A stretch of 14,391 nt of DNA. It comes from HGM20899 sp964615195 (lineage in GTDB: Bacteria; Pseudomonadota; Gammaproteobacteria; Enterobacterales; Succinivibrionaceae). A program made the position numbers and the translations under genes. This document shows positions 1 to 6,714 of this stretch, one piece after another (positions within the stretch are counted from its first letter, which is position 1; the number at the start of each line of letters is the position of its first letter). The DNA lies in assembly GCA_964615195.1 (NCBI GenBank), contig CAZTNG010000061.1, forward strand, positions 1 through 14,391. Direction: 5' to 3'. The notes under the pieces were generated by a model, which ran no database searches, was not told the DNA's origin, and saw only the letters and a list, made by a program, of their open reading frames with translations.

Positions 1-54
1 CTCGTCGGGCTCATAACCCGAAGGTCGTTGGTTCAAATCCGGCCCCCGCAACCA
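1..54 (+). tRNA. Initiator tRNA-Met (fMet, anticodon CAT), 5' end cut by window edge
   Basis: This is the 3' part of an initiator tRNA gene; about 23 bases (5' acceptor strand and D arm) lie outside the window. The anticodon stem TCGGG/CCCGA holds the three consecutive G-C pairs (7-9 with 17-19) typical of initiators, with CAT at 12-14. The acceptor 3' strand ends in A at position 50, which would be the A72 of the unpaired C1-A72 initiator hallmark. The CCA end is encoded (52-54). It matches the E. coli initiator from memory except for one T-stem base, giving GTTGG instead of GTCGG. A terminator follows. Confidence 0.95.
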
Positions 55-92
55 AAGTTAAATATTCAATTTCTGTTTTAACACAGAACAGG

Positions 93-120
93 CCCCAAAT
101 GATTGGGGTTTTATTTTTTT
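93..120 (+). terminator. Intrinsic terminator of the tRNA gene
   Basis: A perfect 6-bp stem (CCCCAA at 93-98 with TTGGGG at 103-108, loop ATGA) is followed by a T-rich tract at 109-120. A smaller stem (TTCTGT 71-76 with ACAGAA 83-88) lies between the tRNA end and this hairpin. Position and shape fit termination of the tRNA transcript. Confidence 0.85.
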
Positions 121-250
121 ACACACATGTAAATCCCAAGTAATGCTCATTTAATACACAATATTATCCACAAATGATTTTTTTAGTGTTGATAAATAGA
201 ATATCTTATTTAATGCCTTTATTCATAAAGTTTTATATATTATCTGCATT

Positions 251-275
251 GTTAATAAAACGGCGAATTATTCGC
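251..275 (-). terminator. Weak terminator candidate after yfcE
   Basis: A 5-bp hairpin (GCGAA 263-267 with TTCGC 271-275) is followed, reading the minus strand, by CGTTTTATT. It lies about 50 bases past the yfcE stop codon. The stem is short, so this is only a candidate. I see no gene between 121 and 323. Confidence 0.35.
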
Positions 276-323
276 AAAAATTGCTAATCCTAATGGTTAT
301 TATCAGGCATTAAAAATAAACTT

Positions 324-887
324 CTACACAGCATCTAAAGACAAACTATTTATTATTTCACCATTAATGTTGAGAAGTAATATTTTATTATCTGTAATTA
401 TTCCTAGAGTTTTTTCATTTGTTCCCTTAGGAAAGGTTATTGAACCAGGATTAAATATAATTACGCCTTGGTCGTTTTTCTTTAACACTGATTGATGCGT
501 ATGACCGCTAAGAAATATATCATTTGCTGCTAATCCTAGCTTTATACAATCTTGTTCTTTATATATGTGTCCATGAGTCATAAAGCATTTATGACCATTT
601 ATAACAAGTGTATTAGATGTATTAGATATATTAGTGTCAATAAGCATTGTATCAACTTCACTATCACAATTACCGCGAACTATGATTGTTTGTTCTTTGA
701 TTTTATTAAGAATTTCTGCAATTTTTAAAGGATCATATCCTTGAGGAACACCATTTCTTGGTCCATGATTTAATAGATCACCTAATATTAAAATATAATC
801 AGCATGATTATTTTGCGCAACTGTAAGAGCTGCTGATAAATTTTCAGCATTACCGTGAATGTCAGAGATAACAGCATAATTAGTCAT
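324..887 (-). CDS. yfcE: YfcE-type metal-dependent phosphodiesterase
   Basis: This is a calcineurin-like metallophosphoesterase of 187 residues, close to the 184 of E. coli YfcE, a Mn-dependent phosphodiesterase active on artificial phosphodiesters whose natural substrate is unclear. All metal-site blocks are present: SDIHG (D9, H11), GDLLNHGPRN (D37, N40, H41), GNCD (N73), THGH (H105, H107) and GHTH (H129, H131). The GDxLNHGPRN and RGNCDSEVD blocks are the specific YfcE pattern. The frame can be extended to a TTG at 908, but the ATG at 887 has a GGAA ribosome site 8 bases upstream and gives the family-like N-terminus MTNYAVISDIHG. It is a single gene, divergent from the VWA gene. The protein should be cytosolic. 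Confidence 0.93.
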   Translation of the reverse strand: MTNYAVISDIHGNAENLSAALTVAQNNHADYILILGDLLNHGPRNGVPQGYDPLKIAEILNKIKEQTIIVRGNCDSEVDTMLIDTNISNTSNTLVINGHKCFMTHGHIYKEQDCIKLGLAANDIFLSGHTHQSVLKKNDQGVIIFNPGSITFPKGTNEKTLGIITDNKILLLNINGEIINSLSLDAV

Positions 888-916
888 AATAAATTCCAAA
901 AATTGCAAATACTAAA

Positions 917-945
917 ATTATAGGTAAATATTTACTTAGTTTCCA
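917..945 (-). promoter_or_regulatory. Sigma-70 promoter of yfcE
   Basis: On the minus strand TGGAAA (945-940, 4 of 6 matches to the -35 consensus), a 17-base spacer and a perfect TATAAT (922-917) lie upstream of yfcE. The expected transcript start near 910 leaves a leader of about 23 bases. The 12-base palindrome GTAAATATTTAC (924-935) lies inside the spacer and could be an operator. Confidence 0.5.
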
Positions 946-1074
946 TTAAATAAATATGTATTTGTTGTTTCCATTGATATTGCAATTCACGTGAATCTTT
1001 TTTCTGTGAAATTATTTCAAGTAAATTTATTTTAAATATAAATATAAAAATAATAGTATACAAGAATAAAAATA

Positions 1075-1103
1075 TTGCATGTATGCTTTAAAGATAATAT
1101 AAT
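1075..1103 (+). promoter_or_regulatory. Promoter candidate of the HExxH-VWA gene
   Basis: TTGCAT (1075-1080), a 17-base spacer and a perfect TATAAT (1098-1103) are present. The -35 box matches consensus only in its first three bases and the region is AT-rich, so chance is possible. A start near 1110 would give a leader of about 90 bases. Confidence 0.4.
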
Positions 1104-1202
1104 TCGCTTGTTTTAAAAGCTGTTGGATAGATTGATAAAAAGTCATTTGTATATAGTTGTCTATCCTTATTAATTAAATTTAAATTATAGAGAAGTAATG
1201 TT

Positions 1203-2945
1203 ATGCAATTAACAAAAGGTGTTTTGCCGCTGGTTATCGGTAATTATGCTAAGAATTTTGGTGTGTCTTTATATATGTATGGCCATTCTGCTTATACAAA
1301 TGGTCAACAAATTACAATTCCGCGTCTTAACTTAAATGATCCTGATTCAATGGAAATGGCTTACGGTTATGTAGCGCATGAATGTGGTCACATACGTTAT
1401 AGTGATTTTGGGGTTCTTCAAGGTCTTAATAGTACAGAAATACTATTTGGTATCTTTAATGCCTTAGAAGATTGTAGAATTGAAGTTTTGCAAGTAAAAG
1501 CGTGGCCAGGACTCAGTAAAACCTTTAATTTCCTAGTGGAATGTTTAGTACCAGATTTAAAGAAATTTAATTTAAATAACAAAAAGAATAAAAATTTAGC
1601 AACTTTGTTACTGATGTATTGCAGTTTTTACGTACGTTTTACTGAAAATAATAATTTAAGTGCTGCTGATGTTTTAAAGCAATTAAAGCGTATATTAAAG
1701 ACATTAGTACCTGAATCATTTGTTTTAGCATTAAATGAGCTTTTACAAGGAACTACAAGCTGTATTAATTCTAAACAGGTGTTAGAAAAAGCCAAAAAAG
1801 TATTAGATTTTGCAAATAACTATGTGAAAATTTTTAATAAAAAAATTAATGATGAGCAAAATATAAGAAATTCATCGCAGGATTCAGACAATTTAACAAC
1901 TAAAAATAATGATGGCATAAATACAAAAATGCCAGAGATGTTATTGTCAGAGGATGATTCATTATGTATGCAACGAAAAATTATGCAAGATATTGATTTT
2001 TCAGATTTATGTTCTAAAAAAATATTATTAGATCTAGCAAATGTATCAAAAATAGAAACATTACTTCCAAATTTAGATGAAGAATTCAATACTGAAATAC
2101 CTAAATTGGTAGACAAGCTAAGTAATAAATCTTATGCAGTTAAGGCCACAGATGATTTTGGAACGACTACTCCAGGGTATGCAAAACCTGCTGAAAACAG
2201 TAAATTAATTGATACTGTATTAGAGCATCTTCAATTGAAGAATAAGCTTGCAAGTCTAGTTAAGGGGTATACTGAATGGTTTAATGGACATCGTCAACGA
2301 GGGTCTATTATAAACATGTATAAATATGCCATGCGTAAATATACTTGTTCTTTTGATGTTTTTAGAAAAAAGGTTGTCCATCGTGAATTAAATACTAATA
2401 TTCATTTATTAGTAGATATAAGTGGGTCGATGAGTAATCTATGCAAAAATAGTTCGTGTGGTCGTTATGAAATATCTAATCGTGTGGCATTGTCTTTAGC
2501 TATGGCTTTAGAAGGTGTAAAAAATATTCGTAGTGATGTTACGTATTTTCCTGGAAACCAAAATGAGTTTGAAATTGTTAGTCAGCATGGTGATAATATT
2601 AGGCAAAAAGCTGCGTATTTTGATCAAAAACCAAAAGGTTGTACACCATTGTCTCAGTCATTAATGCATGCAATCGAGAAATTTCCTAAATGTGATAAAT
2701 TGCAAAGGAATATTATTATAGTTGTAACTGATGGCGAACCTGATAATCCAACTTCTGCTAAAAGTATCATGGAAAAAGCAATGGAATCTGGTGTTGAAAT
2801 TTACGCTATAAGGATTGGTGGTGTAGCTACTCTTTGCAACATTTTCAAAAATTATGAAATCATAAATGATGCGGAAGAGCTTCCTAATTCCATGTGCACT
2901 CTCTTAGAAAATGCGTTATTTAATCGTAAAAACATTCCTGTCTAA
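1203..2945 (+). CDS. HExxH metal-site and VWA-domain protein, CobT-like, function unknown
   Basis: This 580-residue protein has three parts. Residues 57-94 hold HECGH (H59, E60, H63) and, downstream, ALEDCRIE (E89, D90), which looks like a zinc site with an acidic third ligand. A linker around 212-260 is polar and low in complexity. The C-terminal half (about 398-575) is a von Willebrand A domain with an intact metal-ion site: D405-x-S407-x-S409, T481 in GCTPL, and D510-G-E-x-D513. The arrangement resembles CobT-like proteins, which usually work with a MoxR/CobS-type AAA ATPase. No such ATPase or cobalamin gene is in this window, so I do not call it a chelatase subunit. I see no signal peptide or membrane segment, suggesting a cytosolic protein. 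AGAAG at 1191-1195 sits 7 bases before the ATG. An overlapping ATG at 1198 opens only a four-codon frame. The gene stands alone between two long gaps. Confidence 0.8.
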   Translation: MQLTKGVLPLVIGNYAKNFGVSLYMYGHSAYTNGQQITIPRLNLNDPDSMEMAYGYVAHECGHIRYSDFGVLQGLNSTEILFGIFNALEDCRIEVLQVKAWPGLSKTFNFLVECLVPDLKKFNLNNKKNKNLATLLLMYCSFYVRFTENNNLSAADVLKQLKRILKTLVPESFVLALNELLQGTTSCINSKQVLEKAKKVLDFANNYVKIFNKKINDEQNIRNSSQDSDNLTTKNNDGINTKMPEMLLSEDDSLCMQRKIMQDIDFSDLCSKKILLDLANVSKIETLLPNLDEEFNTEIPKLVDKLSNKSYAVKATDDFGTTTPGYAKPAENSKLIDTVLEHLQLKNKLASLVKGYTEWFNGHRQRGSIINMYKYAMRKYTCSFDVFRKKVVHRELNTNIHLLVDISGSMSNLCKNSSCGRYEISNRVALSLAMALEGVKNIRSDVTYFPGNQNEFEIVSQHGDNIRQKAAYFDQKPKGCTPLSQSLMHAIEKFPKCDKLQRNIIIVVTDGEPDNPTSAKSIMEKAMESGVEIYAIRIGGVATLCNIFKNYEIINDAEELPNSMCTLLENALFNRKNIPV

Positions 2946-2949
2946 TATA

Positions 2950-2970
2950 AAGTGATATTATCAATCACTT
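2950..2970 (+). repeat. Stem-loop directly after the VWA gene
   Basis: A perfect 7-bp stem (AAGTGAT 2950-2956 with ATCACTT 2964-2970) begins four bases after the stop codon. It has no T tract behind it, so it is more likely an RNA-stabilising or processing structure than a terminator on its own. Confidence 0.45.
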
Positions 2971-2980
2971 AATATAGCAA

Positions 2981-3004
2981 AATTAATGAGAAAACTCATG
3001 AATT
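2981..3004 (+). repeat. Second stem-loop after the VWA gene
   Basis: AATTAATGAG (2981-2990) pairs with CTCATGAATT (2995-3004), with one mismatch and an AAAA loop. It is the middle member of three consecutive hairpins. Confidence 0.4.
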
Positions 3005-3009
3005 AAGAT

Positions 3010-3053
3010 ATTCATCCATTCTGTTATTAGCTGAATGGATGAATTATTAATTT
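3010..3053 (+). terminator. Strong hairpin, probable transcript end of the VWA gene
   Basis: A perfect 12-bp stem (ATTCATCCATTC 3010-3021 with GAATGGATGAAT 3033-3044) closes an 11-base loop and is followed by TATTAATTT. The tail is only moderately T-rich, so termination efficiency is uncertain. The stem itself is the most stable of the three here. Confidence 0.55.
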
Positions 3054-3332
3054 CGGATTATATTAGTAACATTTAATGTTTTAAGAATAGCTATGAGAAT
3101 ATTAAATGGTAAAAGTTGATTTTTTTGCAAATTAAAAAGCTTTTTAATGTAAATTTGTCTCAATTGAAGGGTGACATTTCTAATGCTTTAGTTTATTTTA
3201 TAGTAAACCATTTATTAAAAATGTGTTTTAACTTAGTATTGAGTTTATAATTAACCAAGAAATTTGTTTATAAGTTTTATTAAACTAATTTAGTATTATT
3301 TATAAAAAGTGATTTACAAGAGTAAGTGAAGC

Positions 3333-5177
3333 ATGTGGAATTTTTTTGAGAGTCTAGTAAAGCCCTTTCCCCAAGAGCAAGCGGTAAAACAACCACCAAA
3401 GACTTTTTTAAAATTTATCGGCTTTTATACGCAAGGTTTATGGCGTTACCTTTTTATAATTTCAATATTGTCAGCAGCAGTGGCGGCTGGTGAGGCTTTG
3501 TTTTTCTTCTACATGGGCCTTTTTGTAGATATTTTATCTTCAAGCACTCCAGATAACTTTTGGGAATTACATTCAAGTACTTTTATAAGCTTTGGTGTGC
3601 TTATATTAGTTGTTTTGCCAATTTTTATTTTGGTACATCATTTGTTTTTGAATCAAACCATTCGTTCAAATTATCCGATGCAAATTAGGTACAGAATGCA
3701 TCGATATTTATTAAAGCAAAGCGTGGCTTTTTTTGCTAATGACTATGCTGGCAGATTATCACAGAAAGTAATGCAAACATCCGTTGGTGTACGTGATTGT
3801 GTTATTAAATTTGTAAATGTAATTGTACATATGTTGGTGTACTTTGCGACGATGTTAGGTATGTTAGCAGAGGTTAATATCTATCTGATGTTAATAATGC
3901 TTGTTTGGCTTGTAGCTTACATTTTAATAATGCGTCATTTTATTCCAATGCTTAGATTTCAAAGTAGTGATAATGCTGAAAAGCGTTCCTCAATGGTTGG
4001 CAGAATTGTAGATAGTTACGCTAATATTCAAACAGTAAAGTTATTTTCTCGTGACAATCATGAAGAGCAATATGCAAGAACTAGCATGGGGGAATGTTTG
4101 CATTCTGAATATAAGTTGATGCGAATTGTTACGAAGTTCGATATATATGTACAGTTAATAAATTATATTTTAATAGGTTTGTTGGTATTTGCTTCAGTTT
4201 TATTGTGGAGTCATTCTCTTGTACAAGTAGGTGCAATAGCTGTAGCTTTAGGTTTAGCTATACGCATTAACAATCTTTCACAATGGGTGATGTGGGAAGT
4301 TGGTATGTTGTTTGACAACATAGGTAATGTGCAAAATGGTATAGAAACAATCTCTCAGCCAATATCTGTTGTAGATCCTGTAAATCCTAAAATGGTAGCT
4401 AAGGTTGAAGGTGATATAGAATTTAAATCTGTAAGTTTTGCTTATAATCCAACAACCCCTGTATTTTCTAATTTAAATTTGCATATTAAGCCTGGTGAAC
4501 GTATAGGCATTGTTGGTCATTCAGGTGGTGGTAAATCGACTTTAGTTAATTTGTTATTGCGCTTTTATGATGTTCAATCAGGTGCTATTTTACTTGATGG
4601 TATTGATATTCGTGCATATGAGCAGGAAAAACTACGTAGTTGTATTGCTATGGTTACTCAAGATACGTCTTTATTACATCGTTCTGTACGTGAAAACATT
4701 TTATATGGTAATCAAAAGGAGTTAGATGAAAGTTTACAAAACGACGTACTACGTGACGCTGCAATGCAAGCTAAAGCTCTTGATTTTATAGAGGTATTGA
4801 GTGACGCAAGAGGCAATATAGGTTTTGACACCCAAGTTGGTGAACGTGGTGTGAGATTATCAGGTGGGCAGCGACAAAGAATTGCTTTGGCTCGCGTAAT
4901 CTTAAAAAATGCGCAAATTTTAATTTTAGATGAAGCTACATCAGCACTTGATTCGGAAGTTGAGTCTGTAGTTAAGGATAATCTTGATAAAATTATGGCA
5001 AATAAAACTGTTATTGCAATTGCACATAGGTTATCAACGATTGCAGCAATGGATAGACTTATAGTGTTAAAAGATGGGCAAATAGCAGAGCAGGGTACAC
5101 ACGATGAGTTGTTAGCCTTGCACGGTATTTATGCATCTTTATGGAAAAAGCAAACAGATGGCTTTATAGGTAAATAA
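3333..5177 (+). CDS. ABC exporter half-transporter (fused permease and ATPase)
   Basis: This 614-residue inner-membrane protein belongs to the MsbA-like ABC exporter group and probably acts as a homodimer. The permease half (about 30-330) has hydrophobic segments near 40-63, 84-107, 160-180, 183-203, 273-296 and 297-312. The ATPase half (about 360-605) is complete: Walker A GHSGGGKST (395-403), Q-loop Q443, signature LSGGQ (509-513), Walker B ILILDE (529-534), D-loop SALD and switch histidine H565. The N-terminal pattern (FFESLVKPFP, then a PP motif before the first helix) recalls uncharacterised gammaproteobacterial exporters annotated as multidrug or lipid transporters, rather than MsbA itself. 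The substrate cannot be told from sequence. The gene is transcribed alone, with hairpins following it. The ribosome site before the ATG is weak (AGTGAAG lies very close). Confidence 0.88.
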   Translation: MWNFFESLVKPFPQEQAVKQPPKTFLKFIGFYTQGLWRYLFIISILSAAVAAGEALFFFYMGLFVDILSSSTPDNFWELHSSTFISFGVLILVVLPIFILVHHLFLNQTIRSNYPMQIRYRMHRYLLKQSVAFFANDYAGRLSQKVMQTSVGVRDCVIKFVNVIVHMLVYFATMLGMLAEVNIYLMLIMLVWLVAYILIMRHFIPMLRFQSSDNAEKRSSMVGRIVDSYANIQTVKLFSRDNHEEQYARTSMGECLHSEYKLMRIVTKFDIYVQLINYILIGLLVFASVLLWSHSLVQVGAIAVALGLAIRINNLSQWVMWEVGMLFDNIGNVQNGIETISQPISVVDPVNPKMVAKVEGDIEFKSVSFAYNPTTPVFSNLNLHIKPGERIGIVGHSGGGKSTLVNLLLRFYDVQSGAILLDGIDIRAYEQEKLRSCIAMVTQDTSLLHRSVRENILYGNQKELDESLQNDVLRDAAMQAKALDFIEVLSDARGNIGFDTQVGERGVRLSGGQRQRIALARVILKNAQILILDEATSALDSEVESVVKDNLDKIMANKTVIAIAHRLSTIAAMDRLIVLKDGQIAEQGTHDELLALHGIYASLWKKQTDGFIGK

Positions 5178-5291
5178 TATTTAGTAGAAATCTTTTGATG
5201 GAAAAGTAGTAAATAGTGTTTGCATAGTAACAATGTTATTTAAATAACAGTTTAATATTTCTAAAATTAGTTTCAAAATTTAATATATCAA

Positions 5292-5316
5292 AATATCTTG
5301 TGAGATATTGCTTTTA
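5292..5316 (+). terminator. First hairpin after the ABC gene
   Basis: A 7-bp stem (AATATCT 5292-5298 with AGATATT 5303-5309, loop TGTG) is followed by GCTTTTA. It is weaker than the next hairpin and the two may act in tandem. Confidence 0.4.
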
Positions 5317-5319
5317 TTG

Positions 5320-5353
5320 AGTAGCTTTATGTAATAGAAAGCTACTTCATTTT
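5320..5353 (+). terminator. Terminator of the ABC transporter gene
   Basis: A perfect 9-bp stem (AGTAGCTTT 5320-5328 with AAAGCTACT 5338-5346) is followed by TCATTTTA. It is the best terminator candidate in the gap and separates the ABC gene from the folE transcription unit. Confidence 0.6.
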
Positions 5354-5514
5354 ATAGAGAAATCTCAATAAGTTTAGCAAATTAGTGCTAGCTCTTATAA
5401 GAGACACAATAGTTTATAAAATAAACATAAAAAAATAGAAAAATTGCACTTCAGTTCACATTTTTTGGTGTAAAATAGCTCTAATTTGTAGGTCATTGAA
5501 GTTGTTTTGTAAGT

Positions 5515-6156
5515 ATGATTAGTTTAGAAGCTGAAATTGTTCGCAAAGCCTTAGAAGATAAAGGGCTAGAAACTCCTAGATTTGCTGTGACTCTTACACA
5601 TGAGCAGCAAAAGGAAAAGATTGAAGAACATATGCGTGCAGTAATGGAAACGTTAGGTTTGGATCTTAGCGATGATAGCTTGATAAAAACTCCTTTCCGC
5701 ATTGCTAAAATGTATGTAGATGAAATTTTTTCAGGTCTAGATTATGCTAATTTTCCTAAGATTACTGTAATTGAAAATAAAATGAAAGTTGACGAAATGG
5801 TAAAGGTGAAGAATATAACCCTTACTAGTACTTGTGAACATCATTTTGTTACTATTGATGGCTATGCGAAAGTCGCTTATCTTCCTCATGAAAAAATCAT
5901 TGGTTTGTCTAAGATAAACCGTATTGTGCAATTTTTTGCTAAAAGACCTCAGGTTCAAGAAAGATTAACTCAGCAAATTTTAGTTGCTTTGCAGTCACTG
6001 TTAGAAACACAGGATGTTGCTGTTACAATTACAGCTACTCATTATTGTGTGAAGTCTAGAGGTGTAACTGATGCAACTTCAGAGACTACCACTACTGCTT
6101 TAGGTGGTTATTTTAAATTCAATCAAGCATCTCGCCATGAATTTCTAACTGATTAG
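5515..6156 (+). CDS. folE: GTP cyclohydrolase I
   Basis: FolE converts GTP to 7,8-dihydroneopterin triphosphate, the first step of tetrahydrofolate synthesis. In some bacteria the product also feeds the queuosine branch. The protein has 213 residues against 222 in E. coli and is very similar over most of its length. The zinc ligands C107, H110 and C178 are present in STCEHHF and THYCVKSRG, with the GLSKINRIV and RPQVQERLT blocks between. The ATG at 5515 is the only start that fits, since an in-frame stop lies at 5497-5499. Its ribosome site is poor. It leads a six-gene plus-strand run; the next gene begins 14 bases on. Confidence 0.97.
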   Translation: MISLEAEIVRKALEDKGLETPRFAVTLTHEQQKEKIEEHMRAVMETLGLDLSDDSLIKTPFRIAKMYVDEIFSGLDYANFPKITVIENKMKVDEMVKVKNITLTSTCEHHFVTIDGYAKVAYLPHEKIIGLSKINRIVQFFAKRPQVQERLTQQILVALQSLLETQDVAVTITATHYCVKSRGVTDATSETTTTALGGYFKFNQASRHEFLTD

Positions 6157-6170
6157 GTTGAAAATATTAT

Positions 6171-6713
6171 ATGTGTATTTCGCGTCGTTTTATCCAAACA
6201 TCAATAATAGTGACTTTTGTGTTAGGCTTAGGTTGCTATTATTTGTATGTTTTTTCGTTGTATCCAAAACGGGAAGTATCTGAAGCCTTTGATAGTTATT
6301 ATGTTGATAAAAAGACTAGATTTTACTCTCGATACCAAGATTTATATATAATCAAAGGGCAAATTTTTGATACTACATGGGAAAGACCATACTTTTTAAG
6401 TCGTGAAGGGTTTGATTATCCTGATTACACAGGAAAAGGTATAAATTTTTTAGGAAAAGGCGGTTTTTATTTTAAGCTGCATGATATTCCTAAAACAATG
6501 TCACTGTACATAAAACTTGTGACTGATGTACCGAATACTCTTACTCTTTCAAATAATGGATCAATAAGAAAGGTTGATTTATTACGCAAAGGATCATTTG
6601 AAGTTCTTTTATCTATAGATACTTCGATCCTTGATTCTAAGGCAACGGCACTGCAGCACCTTGGTTTTACATCTTCTGCACCTATTAGAATTTTTGCAAT
6701 AGGATTTAAGTAA
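6171..6713 (+). CDS. Unknown single-pass membrane protein in the gtr-like cassette
   Basis: I do not recognise this 180-residue protein. Residues 1-6 are short and basic, and 8-29 form one hydrophobic segment that looks like an uncleaved membrane anchor. Residues 35-180 should therefore face the periplasm. That part is rich in aromatic residues (many Y and F between 38 and 100) and its last 80 residues alternate in a way that suggests beta strands. It has only two cysteines, C2 and C22, both in or before the anchor. The gene lies 14 bases after folE and one base before the GtrB-like gene, so it is surely co-transcribed with them. By position it may be an accessory part of the glycosylation cassette; this is inference only. 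The ribosome site is weak (an AGG overlaps the folE stop). Confidence 0.75.
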   Translation: MCISRRFIQTSIIVTFVLGLGCYYLYVFSLYPKREVSEAFDSYYVDKKTRFYSRYQDLYIIKGQIFDTTWERPYFLSREGFDYPDYTGKGINFLGKGGFYFKLHDIPKTMSLYIKLVTDVPNTLTLSNNGSIRKVDLLRKGSFEVLLSIDTSILDSKATALQHLGFTSSAPIRIFAIGFK

Positions 6714-6714
6714 T

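Larger units (their letters stand above)
888..1202. other. Divergent intergenic region yfcE / VWA gene
   Basis: These 315 bases, very AT-rich, carry a promoter candidate for each flanking gene and the palindrome at 924-935. I see no RNA gene and no convincing small ORF. Confidence 0.6.
2946..3332. other. Intergenic region between the VWA gene and the ABC transporter gene
   Basis: These 387 bases contain the three hairpins (2950-3044) and an 18-base AT-rich palindrome at 3131-3148. A TATAAT at 3246-3251 lacks a good -35 box but might serve the ABC gene. A 44-codon TTG frame at 3116-3250 has no good ribosome site. Nothing else is recognisable. Confidence 0.5.
5178..5514. other. Intergenic region between the ABC transporter gene and folE
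   Basis: These 337 bases hold two terminator-like hairpins (5292-5346) and a 16-base perfect palindrome at 5234-5249 (TGTTATTTAAATAACA). The folE promoter should be here. TAAAAT at 5471-5476 is a possible -10, but no convincing -35 lies at the right distance. I see no small gene. Confidence 0.5.

Noticed and set aside
211..312. Inverted repeat TAATGCCT / AGGCATTA
   Set aside because: Only 8 bases with an 86-base separation; this is expected by chance and fits no known element.
888..908. A longer yfcE start at TTG 908
   Set aside because: It would use a rare start codon and extend past the family N-terminus. The ATG at 887 has a ribosome site at correct distance.
1820..2116. A 98-codon minus-strand frame inside the VWA gene
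   Set aside because: It is antisense to a gene with clear domains, lacks a plausible ribosome site and has low-complexity sequence. It is a shadow frame, as are similar frames opposite folE, the unknown 6171 gene, bcp, cmoM, the NhaD-like gene and the yccT-like gene.
1203..2945. Cobaltochelatase CobT of cobalamin synthesis
   Set aside because: Only the general VWA layout is shared. No CobN, CobS or cobalamin gene is present, and the N-terminal HExxH region points elsewhere.
3116..3250. A 44-codon TTG-start frame between the VWA and ABC genes
   Set aside because: It has no good ribosome site, and frames of this length are common by chance in such AT-rich DNA. The protein resembles nothing I know.
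1..3332. A genomic island inserted at the initiator tRNA gene carrying yfcE and the VWA gene
   Set aside because: I looked for a second copy of the tRNA 3' end (GGCCCCCGC-like) further along and found none. There is no integrase in the window.
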